Made by a program: the position numbers and the translations under genes. Under the pieces are notes generated by a model, which worked only from the letters and a program-made list of their open reading frames with translations, had not been told where the DNA came from and searched no databases. A DNA stretch of 64,000 bases from assembly GCA_041166745.1 (NCBI GenBank), contig JBEEGH010000028.1:124001-188000 (forward strand), written 5' to 3'. Numbering within the stretch: position 1 is the first letter of the stretch; each line of letters begins with the position of its first letter. The stretch comes from DASUCS01 sp041166745. Its GTDB lineage: Bacteria > Actinomycetota > Acidimicrobiia > Acidimicrobiales > JACDCH01. Below are positions 23,890 through 31,946 of this stretch, piece by piece.

Positions 23890-25070
23890 CGCGGTCGACC
23901 GGCCTCCGGGCGCTGGCGACCGCGGTAGTCGTGACCGTGGCCGCGTGTGGCGGGGGCGGCGGCGCCAAGCCTGCCGACACGGGGGCCGCCGCGACGTTGC
24001 AGATCCGCGATCAGGCGGCCGAGCTGCGAGCGAAAGCCGCTGCGGCGTTCGCCGCCGCCAACGACGGGCAGGGCCTCTCACTGGGCGACACCGTGAAGAC
24101 GAACGGCACCGGCTTCGCGCAGGTCAACTACCACGACGGATCACTCACCCGCCTCGACGCCAACGCCCAGTTCACCCTCACCGACCTGTCCACCGCCGCG
24201 CAGGCGCAACGAGTGGTCGGCACCCTCGACGGCGGCCGGGCCTGGTCGAACGTACAAAAGGTCACGTCGTCGGAAGGCCGTTACGAGGTCGACACCTCCG
24301 TCGCCACCGCGTCGGTACGCGGCACTCGGTTCAACACCGACTGCACCGCCGCCGACGGCTCGTGCACCTTCACCGTCGTCGAGGGCGTGGTGACCGTGAC
24401 ACCCCAAGGCGGGAGCCCGATCGACCTCGGCCCCGGCGACTCCTTGACCGTGCGCCGCGACCGAACGTTCACCCGCAACCAGCCACTCAGCCCGGATCAA
24501 CTCCGCCAAGACGCGTGGATCGCCAAGAACCTGACGATCGACACCAACGAACCGCGGTCACGTTCATCCTCGTCATCGGCGAGCGGTGCAGGCACTGGCG
24601 CGCCACTCTCCGTTGATGCGTGCTCGTTGCTGACCGACGCCGAGGTGACGGCGTACGCAAACTCCATCGGCGGCCGCTACAAGGTGCAGCCACCGGTGGT
24701 CGCGAGTGCGACGCGCCCATTTGCCGGCGGCCCGACCACAGACCCGACGCGTCAGCACTTCTGCACATGGAGCTTCAGCCAGACGACGGGTGACGGAACA
24801 ACGGACAACGGCGGGACGGTGGACGTGAAGGTCGAGCGACTTCCCGTTGACACCGTCGGGGAAGGGTGTTCGTTGACCAACAGCACGCAGGTGACCGGCG
24901 TCGGCGACCATGCCGAGATCACGGCCGACGGTGCCCTCAACTGTGTGCGTGTCGGCGACGTGGTCGTCGAGCTCGGGTTCGGCGGTTCGGTCGAGAATCC
25001 GACGGGACCGGGCGACGGAATCGCCGCGACCACATTGAGACAACTCGCAACGAGAGTGGGGACCGGATGA
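23886..25070 (+). CDS. FecR-like domain lipoprotein 2
   Basis: A 394-residue lipoprotein with lipobox VAAC (Cys21) and a FecR-like domain (about 40-215) nearly identical to that of lipoprotein 3. The C-terminal 155 residues (VDACSLLTDAEVTAYA ... four Cys in total) resemble the DUF3558-type lipoprotein domain of actinobacteria. ATG overlaps the Crp stop (ATGA) and its own stop overlaps the next ATG, so four genes are translationally chained. A 279-bp block is about 97% identical to the following gene, indicating recent duplication or conversion. Confidence 0.82.
   Translation: MTRSTGLRALATAVVVTVAACGGGGGAKPADTGAAATLQIRDQAAELRAKAAAAFAAANDGQGLSLGDTVKTNGTGFAQVNYHDGSLTRLDANAQFTLTDLSTAAQAQRVVGTLDGGRAWSNVQKVTSSEGRYEVDTSVATASVRGTRFNTDCTAADGSCTFTVVEGVVTVTPQGGSPIDLGPGDSLTVRRDRTFTRNQPLSPDQLRQDAWIAKNLTIDTNEPRSRSSSSSASGAGTGAPLSVDACSLLTDAEVTAYANSIGGRYKVQPPVVASATRPFAGGPTTDPTRQHFCTWSFSQTTGDGTTDNGGTVDVKVERLPVDTVGEGCSLTNSTQVTGVGDHAEITADGALNCVRVGDVVVELGFGGSVENPTGPGDGIAATTLRQLATRVGTG
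24078..24356 (+). repeat. 279-bp near-identical block, copy 1 (FecR domain)
   Basis: This block matches 25271-25549 (offset 1193 bp) with about seven differences by eye, while the sequence on either side diverges much more. The first 95 or so bases are identical even at third codon positions. Confidence 0.85.
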
Positions 25071-26563
25071 CGACCATCCAACCTGGCCGAAGCGTTCGCA
25101 CACGCTGGCTGGTGCTCCTCGCGTTGAGCGCGTTGGTGGCCTGCGGCGGTGGTGGGAGCAAGTCGGCGGGCGCGTCTGCGGATGCGACGTTGCAGATCCG
25201 CGATCAGGCCGCGCAAGCCAAAGCCAAGACTGCGGCGGACTTCGCTGCCGCCAACGACGGGCAACGCTTGTCACTGGGCGACACCGTGAAGACGAACGGC
25301 ACCGGCTTCGCGCAGGTCAACTACCACGACGGATCACTCACCCGCCTCGACGCCAACGCCCAGTTCACGCTCACCGACCTGTCCACCGCCGCGCAGGCGC
25401 AACGAGTGGTCGGCACCCTCGACGGCGGCCGGGCCTGGTCGAACGTACAAAAGGTCACGTCCTCCGACGGCCGCTACGAGATCGACACCTCCGTCGCCAC
25501 CGCGTCGGTACGCGGCACCCGGTTCAACACCGACTGCACCGCCGCCGACCACTCCTGCACGTTCACCGTCATCGAGGGCACCGTGACCGTCACACCCAAA
25601 GGCGGCCCCCCCATCGACCTCCAAGCCGGTGAATCGATCACCGTGCACGCCGACGGCACCGTCACCGCCAAGACGACACTGACCCCCGAACAGCTCCTCC
25701 AAGACCCCTGGATCGGCAAGAACCTCGTCATCGACACCAAAGAGCCGCTCGTAGGTGCGTCGTCATCGTCCGGCGGCAGCGCGAACACGCCGACGGTCGA
25801 TCTCGTTTTCACTGGCTCGCATCCCTTCACCGCGAAAGGCACGAAGGGCCGCTGCGGAAGCGGAGGCTCCTTCAGCTTCGAGATGACGGAGGCCGACTAT
25901 CCGGGCGTGGGACAGAGCTTCTCGATCGCGAGGTTCTCGAACGGCGGGGCGGCCGACATCAAGTGGGTGATCGACGCCACGAGCGCTTACGGCAGCAGCG
26001 CCAACGCGTCGCTCATCTTCTCGTCCGATCAGAAGACCCTCACCGTGGACGACGAGCTGGGGCACCCCGCGGAGGTGGGCGCAGAACACGTGCACGGAAC
26101 GGTCACGTGTCCATCCGCGTCGGCGCCATCGAACAGCTCCGCCGGACCAGCGCACATCGATCCGTGCGTGTTGAGCGCAGCTGAGGTCCAGGCGGTCGTG
26201 GGCATCAGCATGTCGCCCGGCACCAAGGACGGGAACGAGATTTGCCGCTACTTCCCCACGCAGAACACCGATCAGGTCGCAACGGTGGACGTCGTCGTCA
26301 GCGCGGCGTCTCCGGGTGCACTCGACGCGGAGAAGCGTTCGACCCCGAGCGGAGTTCCCGTCGAAGACATCTCTGGCGTCGGTGACGCCGCGCTGTTTGC
26401 CGACTACTACCCGAACGGCGAGTTGTTCGCCGTCAGAGGCGGGACGCTGTTCCACGTGAGCGTCAGCAGTCCGACAGACCCGGACACGCAGGAGTTCACC
26501 GCCGACATCGCCACGCTCAAGGCGCAATGCATCCAGCTGATGAACAAGCTCTTGAGTAGGTAG
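25067..26563 (+). CDS. FecR-like domain lipoprotein 3
   Basis: A 498-residue lipoprotein: lipobox LVAC (Cys26), FecR-like domain (about 45-215), an extra beta-rich domain (about 235-360, containing RCGSGGSFSFEMTEADY) and a C-terminal DUF3558-like domain (IDPCVLSAAEVQAVVG ...). It is the longest of the three, so the shared FecR unit has been joined to different C-termini. ATG overlaps the previous stop. The next gene, the cNMP-patatin, starts about 37 bp downstream. Confidence 0.82.
   Translation: MTTIQPGRSVRTRWLVLLALSALVACGGGGSKSAGASADATLQIRDQAAQAKAKTAADFAAANDGQRLSLGDTVKTNGTGFAQVNYHDGSLTRLDANAQFTLTDLSTAAQAQRVVGTLDGGRAWSNVQKVTSSDGRYEIDTSVATASVRGTRFNTDCTAADHSCTFTVIEGTVTVTPKGGPPIDLQAGESITVHADGTVTAKTTLTPEQLLQDPWIGKNLVIDTKEPLVGASSSSGGSANTPTVDLVFTGSHPFTAKGTKGRCGSGGSFSFEMTEADYPGVGQSFSIARFSNGGAADIKWVIDATSAYGSSANASLIFSSDQKTLTVDDELGHPAEVGAEHVHGTVTCPSASAPSNSSAGPAHIDPCVLSAAEVQAVVGISMSPGTKDGNEICRYFPTQNTDQVATVDVVVSAASPGALDAEKRSTPSGVPVEDISGVGDAALFADYYPNGELFAVRGGTLFHVSVSSPTDPDTQEFTADIATLKAQCIQLMNKLLSR
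25271..25549 (+). repeat. 279-bp near-identical block, copy 2 (FecR domain)
   Basis: Partner of 24078-24356. The limits coincide with the FecR-like domain rather than with the genes. Confidence 0.85.
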
Positions 26564-26600
26564 ACCTACGCCCGCGACGCTGATCGACGTACTCCGCGGC

Positions 26601-28244
26601 GTGCGATTGCTGTCCGGTCTCGACACGGGCGCGCTGGAGACCCTCGCCTCGAGCGCGCTCCAGGTGAGGGTGCCGGCACGAGGGTGGCTCTTCCGGCAGG
26701 GCGATGCCGCCGACGACTTGGCCGTTGTGGTCAGCGGACGCCTCGAAGTGATCGTCGACGCCGACGGCGACCTCGACGACAGTGGCGACGCTTCCGTCGC
26801 TCGCCACGTCGGACCGGGAGCCGCGCTCGGCGAGCTGTCGCTGCTGACCGGGACCGAGCGCTCGGCTTCGGTGCGCGCCATCCGCGACAGCGAGTTGGTG
26901 GTCGTCCCTCGGCCCGCCTTCGAGCAACTGCTGGCCAGCGATGCGGGTTTCGCAGGCTCACTCGCACGGTTCCTTGCGACCGACCTGCGCGAGAGCCGCA
27001 GCTTCGCGTTGCCGCCAGCGGTGCCCACCGTGTTCACCGTCGTGCCGCTCGAGCATCGAGCACCAGCCGTCGACATCGCGTCGCAGTTGGCTGCCGAGCT
27101 GCGCTCCTGGGGATCGGTCGCACTGCTCGACGACGGCACCGCACGTGACGCACCGTCGCACAGCGCCCTGCTGTCTCGTTGCGAGGCGGACCACGCCTAC
27201 GTCGTGTTGGTGAGCGACCAAGGGGACGACGATCCGGAGTGGCGGGCGTTCTGCGTTCGCTCGGCCGATCGCATCATCGCCGTCGCGCATCGAGCGCCGT
27301 CTGCTGGCTGGTCGCCGGATGCCCGGCATCACCTCGCCGGGTCGGATCTCGCGGTCGTGGAGGGGACGCCCGCGAGCGCCATCACGGCGTGGATGCAGCT
27401 CCTCCGGCCGCGCGCCCGCCACACCATTGCTGCGGGAGCGACGATCGGTCAGGGCGCTGCGCGGATGGCCCGCCGGTTGACGGGGCGATCGCGCGGGCTC
27501 GTGCTGTCGGGCGGCGGCGCTCGTGGTCTCGCGCATCTCGGTGTGGTCGGGGTGTTGGCCGAGGCGGGGGTCGAGATCGATCGGGTCGGCGGCTGCAGCA
27601 TGGGCGGCTTCATCGGGGTGATGCTCGCGTCGGGCTGGTCGCCCGAGCGGATGGTCTCGCAGTGCCGCGAAGAGCTCTCGCGCCGGAGATGGTTCAGCGA
27701 CGTACGGCTGCCCGGCAGCACATTGCTGACGGCTCGTCGGGCGACCGACATGCTCGAACGGGTCTTCGGCACGACGCTGATGGAGTCGTTGCCGACCGAC
27801 GTGTTCACCGTCAGCGCCGACCTCGTGTCCGGCGAGCTCGTCGTGCATCGCGACGGTCTCGTGCGAGAGGCCGTCGGGGCCAGCATGGCCGTGCCTGGTT
27901 TGATACCGCCGCTCGTGAAGGACGGACGCTGCCTCGTCGACGGCGGCGTACTCGACAACCTCCCCGTCGACGTGATGGCCGAGGTCGAGGATGGTCCCAT
28001 CGTCGCCGTCGACGTGATGCGCCGGCCGACGACGTCGTCCCACCACGCGCCCGGGATGGTCGAGACGATGGCACGAGCGATGGTCCTCGGAGGCTGGCAA
28101 CGCGCCGAGCGGAATCGGGCCGACGCCGAGGTCGTGGTCACGCCCGATGTCGACCGCATCGGCTTCCTCGAGTTCGAAGCCATCGATGCCGCGATCATCG
28201 CCGGCCGGCGTGCGGCCGAAGCCGCCCTCTCGTCGTTGCGCTGA
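26601..28244 (+). CDS. cyclic-nucleotide-binding patatin-like phospholipase
   Basis: A 547-residue protein: cNMP-binding domain (1-120, intact cassette LGELSLLTGTERSASVRA), a Rossmann-like middle (about 145-270) and a patatin lipase (about 295-490) with the oxyanion loop SGGGARG, nucleophile GCSMGG and the Asp of DGGVLDN. This matches the NTE/Rv2565 type of cAMP-sensing lysophospholipases; in M. tuberculosis Rv3239c the same two parts are fused to an MFS transporter, and an MFS-cNMP protein is 2 kb away here. The start is uncertain: GTG 26601 is the first standard codon, but similar proteins begin a few residues earlier. Confidence 0.88.
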   Translation: MRLLSGLDTGALETLASSALQVRVPARGWLFRQGDAADDLAVVVSGRLEVIVDADGDLDDSGDASVARHVGPGAALGELSLLTGTERSASVRAIRDSELVVVPRPAFEQLLASDAGFAGSLARFLATDLRESRSFALPPAVPTVFTVVPLEHRAPAVDIASQLAAELRSWGSVALLDDGTARDAPSHSALLSRCEADHAYVVLVSDQGDDDPEWRAFCVRSADRIIAVAHRAPSAGWSPDARHHLAGSDLAVVEGTPASAITAWMQLLRPRARHTIAAGATIGQGAARMARRLTGRSRGLVLSGGGARGLAHLGVVGVLAEAGVEIDRVGGCSMGGFIGVMLASGWSPERMVSQCREELSRRRWFSDVRLPGSTLLTARRATDMLERVFGTTLMESLPTDVFTVSADLVSGELVVHRDGLVREAVGASMAVPGLIPPLVKDGRCLVDGGVLDNLPVDVMAEVEDGPIVAVDVMRRPTTSSHHAPGMVETMARAMVLGGWQRAERNRADAEVVVTPDVDRIGFLEFEAIDAAIIAGRRAAEAALSSLR

Positions 28245-28258
28245 CTACGGAGAAGCGC

Positions 28259-29068
28259 TCACGACGTGTTCATTGCCAGCGAGGCGAGAATCGTGCGTAC
28301 CTGCCACGGTGTGATGCCGGGATGTGCACCAACGATTCGTGCCGCGTGCCCCGCGATGACGGGGGCCGCGAATGAGTTGCCCACGGAGCGGATCGTCTTG
28401 CCTTCGCTCCACGCCACCTCGACATCGATTCCCGGCGCGCCCCACTCCGCGGGTGGATGCGCGTTGCAAGCGAAGAGCTCTCGGTCGTCACCCCGCATGG
28501 CCGCAACCGACAAGACGGACGAGAATTCCGCCGGGTAGCTCGGCTTGCGCTCGTTGTTGAGCGCGGCAACAACGACGATGCCGGCGTACGCCGCGAGATC
28601 GCACAGCTCGTGGAACCCGGCGTACCAATCGTCGTTCGTGGTCGACAGGCTGAGGTTGATCACCTGCATGCCGTTGTCGATGCACCACTCGAGGCCGCGG
28701 GCGAACACATACGCGCGTCCCGTCAACCGCGCCCCAAGCACGCGAACGCTGTACAGCTCCACGTCGGGCGCCAGCTCGCGGATGATCGCCGCGCAGGCGG
28801 TGCCGTGGCCGTACAGATCGTCGTGGGCGGTCTCGACCAGACGCACGCCATCGCGCGCGTCACTGTCGGGCTCGACCACCGCGCCGCCGACGACCTCACC
28901 GATGGCTGGGTGATCCGCGTCGATCCCACTGTCGACCACCGCCACGCGCACCCCCGCACCCGATCCGTCGCCGTACGCCCAGGCGCGATCGATCGGCAGC
29001 ATCGCCGCGGGGCCCGAGGCGATTCTCTCTGGAAGAAACGCGTCCGCCCACGCGGGCACAAAGCTCAT
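28259..29068 (-). CDS. cytosolic subtilisin-like (S8) serine protease
   Basis: A 269-residue S8 peptidase with all catalytic parts: Asp46 (VAVVDSGID), His88 (LYGHGTA), oxyanion Asn171 (ALNNER) and Ser232 (GNSFAAP). It has no signal peptide and no I9 propeptide, so it should be made active in the cytoplasm. ATG 29068 overlaps the GAF-gene stop (ATGA), and that gene overlaps repeat-peptide 2, so protease and peptide are made from one coupled message. Comparable free subtilisins cut precursor peptides in cyanobactin pathways; that comparison is by analogy only. Converges with the patatin gene, 14 bp apart. Confidence 0.88.
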   Translation of the reverse strand: MSFVPAWADAFLPERIASGPAAMLPIDRAWAYGDGSGAGVRVAVVDSGIDADHPAIGEVVGGAVVEPDSDARDGVRLVETAHDDLYGHGTACAAIIRELAPDVELYSVRVLGARLTGRAYVFARGLEWCIDNGMQVINLSLSTTNDDWYAGFHELCDLAAYAGIVVVAALNNERKPSYPAEFSSVLSVAAMRGDDRELFACNAHPPAEWGAPGIDVEVAWSEGKTIRSVGNSFAAPVIAGHAARIVGAHPGITPWQVRTILASLAMNTS

Positions 29069-29826
29069 CGCCGGCGACCGCGAGCGGCACGAGCATGCGC
29101 CACCAGCTCGTCGAGGATCTTCCCGGCAGTCGCAGTGATGCCCGGACCCAATCGCCGCAGCTCGCCGATGCGGGCCGCCAGCGCAGCCAGCTCCGCGTCT
29201 CGTCCTCTCGTCGACGCGGCTCGACGTCGTAGTGCCGTTGCGAGCTCCGAATCGTTGTTGCGGCTCGCATCGGCCATCGCGCGCAACAACGTCGAACCCA
29301 GTCGCTCGACGGACGACGCGACTGCGAGCGCAAGTGCGGCCTGGCTGGCGAACGCCGTTGCGACATCGAGGGCTTCCGCTGACGCCGGGCCTGCGCTGCC
29401 GGCGTCGAGCACCGACAGCACTCCCATCACTTCGCCGGTCGGTGCGGTGATCGGCACGACAAGAAGATGATTCGGCACATAGCCAGTCCGCTCGGCGACG
29501 TCCGCCGCGAAGCGAGGATCGTCCGCGACGGCATCGACCCCGATGGCCATTCCGGATGAGGCGACGTAACCAGCGATGCCTCGACCGATCGAGAGCCGCA
29601 GACCGACCACCTCTTCGCTCCCAGCTCCGTCGGCGGCGCGGTACACGAGCTCGCCCGCTTCTTCATCAAGGAGGGCGATCGAGCATGCCGCTGCCGCGAA
29701 CACGTGGCGAGCGGTGATGCAGATCGCGCTCAGCAGATCATCCGCCGACGGGAGGCCGAGGGCAGGCGCGACATCGTCGGCGATCGCCGCGAGCTGCCTG
29801 ACGAGATCCGGTTGGTTGGGGCTCAA
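29065..29826 (-). CDS. GAF-domain protein
   Basis: A 253-residue soluble protein with one GAF domain (about 25-175: ARHVFAAAACSIALLD, GRGIAGYVASSG, VVPITAPTGEVMGVLSVLD) and a helical, Arg/Ala-rich C-terminus (about 180-253) with no known output domain. The start is TTG at 29826, overlapping the stop of repeat-peptide 2 as TTGA; the stop overlaps the subtilisin ATG. GAF domains bind small ligands including cyclic nucleotides; here it may sense the signal for the protease or the peptide. Confidence 0.8.
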   Translation of the reverse strand: MSPNQPDLVRQLAAIADDVAPALGLPSADDLLSAICITARHVFAAAACSIALLDEEAGELVYRAADGAGSEEVVGLRLSIGRGIAGYVASSGMAIGVDAVADDPRFAADVAERTGYVPNHLLVVPITAPTGEVMGVLSVLDAGSAGPASAEALDVATAFASQAALALAVASSVERLGSTLLRAMADASRNNDSELATALRRRAASTRGRDAELAALAARIGELRRLGPGITATAGKILDELVAHARAARGRRR

Positions 29827-30152
29827 TTACGCGGAGGCCCGCTCGGGTCCCGGGGCGAGCTCTTCGTCGTGACCTCCGACGGCGTGAGCCCCGCGGCGAG
29901 TTGGTCGTCCGTCATGCGAATGTGTCCCGCAACGTCGTCGTCCTCGAGATCCGGTGCCTCGGGAAACCTCATCCCACTGCCCTCGGTGTCCTCGTCGAGA
30001 TGGCCCGTGCGCACGCTGTTCCCGTCAGTGTCGTCGACCCCTTCGGGCTCGACGAACTTGTGGTTCGAGGTGTTGCCCTGCGTGTCGTCCGTCGTCGGCT
30101 GTCCCGGATGGAATTTCGACGTGTGCGCTTCGGTGTCGTCGTGCTGGCTCAT
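29823..30152 (-). CDS. DDT-repeat small acidic protein (repeat peptide 2)
   Basis: A 109-residue acidic protein with a strong AGGAGG ribosome site (30158-30163). After MSQH it carries five related units: DDTEAHTSKF, DDTQGNTSNHKF, DDTDGNSVRTGH, EDTEGSGMRF and DDDVAGHIRM, then a Ser/Thr/Pro-rich tail. The units match those of the 21853 gene (D-D-T-E-G, 3-5 residues, then Arg/Lys and a Phe/Met) but are more divergent. No cysteine, signal peptide or membrane helix. Its stop overlaps the GAF gene start. I know of no family; multi-core precursor or cNMP/protease-linked scaffold are both open. Confidence 0.8.
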   Translation of the reverse strand: MSQHDDTEAHTSKFHPGQPTTDDTQGNTSNHKFVEPEGVDDTDGNSVRTGHLDEDTEGSGMRFPEAPDLEDDDVAGHIRMTDDQLAAGLTPSEVTTKSSPRDPSGPPRN

Positions 30153-30194
30153 GGTTGCCTCCTGTTGTGAGTGGATGGTGCCAGGATCCGCCGA

Positions 30195-31946
30195 TCAGCG
30201 CTCGCTGTCTGTCGGCGAGGCGACACTTCCTTCGTTCGCTCCGGCACGGGCGAGGCGCGGATGCGTCCGTCCCAGCCGTACACCGAGGCCACGCTCGAGC
30301 GCCGCGGGACGCGCGTCGATCCCCGTCAACGCCTCGAGGAACGTCTTCCCGGGGATCCGCCACAATTCGACCTCCGTGTCGGAGGTGACCGTGGCCGTGC
30401 GGGGCACACCGTGCAGCAGACCGATCTCGCCGAACCATTCGTCCGTTCCCAGGGTCGGCAGCGCGTGCATGCGGTTGTCCTCCCCTCTTGCCATCACGCG
30501 CAGCCGCCCGTCACGGATCACGTACAGATCGTCCGCAGGTTCGCCCTGGGCGACGATCAGGGTCTCCGGCGGCACCCGTTCGGTGCTGACATCGGCCGCG
30601 AGGCGTTCGAGCGCGGCGCGACTCGCCCCGTCGAACAGCCCGATTCGCCCGAGACCGTCGACCACCGGTCGCAACGCTTCAGCCTTGGCGGCAAGCTCGG
30701 CTCCGAGCCGCGACAGCCGCGGCGCGGCCAACACGCCGAACGCCGCGACTGACAGTCCGCCGACCACCACCGCGGCTTGCAACCCCACTGTTTGGACAAG
30801 CACGGGTGCGATCAGGGTGCCGGCGACCATGGCGGCGGCAGATGCTGAGTCCTGGAGGCCCGAGGCCCGAGCGAGGTCGTCGCCCCGCAGCAGTCGCTGG
30901 AGCAACGTGACCACTACGACCTCGAACACGATGTTGCCGACGCCCTCGACAAGCATCAGCGCGCAGGCCAGGGCCGGCGACCGGACAAAGGCCAGCAGCG
31001 CGAACGGAGCGCCGAGCAGCACCGCCGATGCGGCGAGCGCAGTACCGGCTCTCGGCGATGCTGCGATCCGACCGCTGACCGGAGCGATGAGCAGCCCGCC
31101 GACACCGACGCCGCCCAGCAGGAAGCCGGCGCCCTCGGCACCGATGCCCAGCCGTTGCGCGGCAACCAGCGGATGCGTGACCACCTCGAAGCCATAGGCG
31201 AACAGCACGCTGACGAGCAGCAACTGCAAGAGAAGAACGCCGGAGGTCTTTCGCATGGCCGACCAACCCGCGACGAAATCGTCGCGCCATGACGATCGTT
31301 CCTCGCCCGCGTCGCCCGCGTCGTCCTCGACCACCGACGGCCGACCGCTCGCCTCGCGAACGCGCGAGATCAACACTGCGGACAAGAGAAACGAAGCACC
31401 GTTCACCAGGAACGAGATGGAGGCCGACGTCGCCGCGAACAACAGTGCTCCGATCGCGGGCCCGATGAACAGCGCGAGCTGCGTGATGGTGGCCTCGACG
31501 GCGTTGGCGGCGGCAAGGTCGTCCTCGCCCACGACGTCGGGAGTCACCGCCACCGCCGCCGGCCGCCAGGGCGTGGTGGCGACGTTGTTGCAAAATGCCA
31601 ACGCAATTGCGACCGCCACCGGTGCCTTGGCCGCAGTGACGAGCGCAAGCAGCACCATCACCACCGCCCGCGCGACATCGGAGATGACCATCACGCGGCG
31701 CCGGTCGTACCGTCCCGCGATGACACCCCCCAACGGGCCGAAGATGACAAACGGCAACACCCGCACGCCTGCGACGGCCGCCACCCACGTGGCTGACCCG
31801 GTGCGGTCGAACACATACGCCATGAGGGCGACGATGTAGATGAAGTCGCCGGAGGACGAGATGGCGTAGGCAGTGAGAAGTGCACGGAAGGGCTTGTGCC
31901 GCCACGCGGAGCGCAGCGTCCCCCGACGTTCTTCAGTCTCGGACAA
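30195..31946 (-). CDS. MFS transporter with C-terminal cyclic-nucleotide-binding domain
   Basis: A 583-residue membrane protein. Residues 10-405 are a 12-helix MFS carrier of the MFS_3/enterobactin-exporter-like type (GPLGGVIAGRYDRRRVMVISD between helices 2 and 3); 425-560 is a cNMP-binding domain with intact cassette (FGEIGLLHGVPRTATVTS). Export gated by cAMP is the natural reading; the cargo could be a product of the linked peptide. TTG 31946 starts just inside the cyclase gene end (14-bp overlap); GTG 32015 is an alternative. It lies 42 bp upstream of repeat-peptide 2. Confidence 0.87.
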   Translation of the reverse strand: MSETEERRGTLRSAWRHKPFRALLTAYAISSSGDFIYIVALMAYVFDRTGSATWVAAVAGVRVLPFVIFGPLGGVIAGRYDRRRVMVISDVARAVVMVLLALVTAAKAPVAVAIALAFCNNVATTPWRPAAVAVTPDVVGEDDLAAANAVEATITQLALFIGPAIGALLFAATSASISFLVNGASFLLSAVLISRVREASGRPSVVEDDAGDAGEERSSWRDDFVAGWSAMRKTSGVLLLQLLLVSVLFAYGFEVVTHPLVAAQRLGIGAEGAGFLLGGVGVGGLLIAPVSGRIAASPRAGTALAASAVLLGAPFALLAFVRSPALACALMLVEGVGNIVFEVVVVTLLQRLLRGDDLARASGLQDSASAAAMVAGTLIAPVLVQTVGLQAAVVVGGLSVAAFGVLAAPRLSRLGAELAAKAEALRPVVDGLGRIGLFDGASRAALERLAADVSTERVPPETLIVAQGEPADDLYVIRDGRLRVMARGEDNRMHALPTLGTDEWFGEIGLLHGVPRTATVTSDTEVELWRIPGKTFLEALTGIDARPAALERGLGVRLGRTHPRLARAGANEGSVASPTDSER

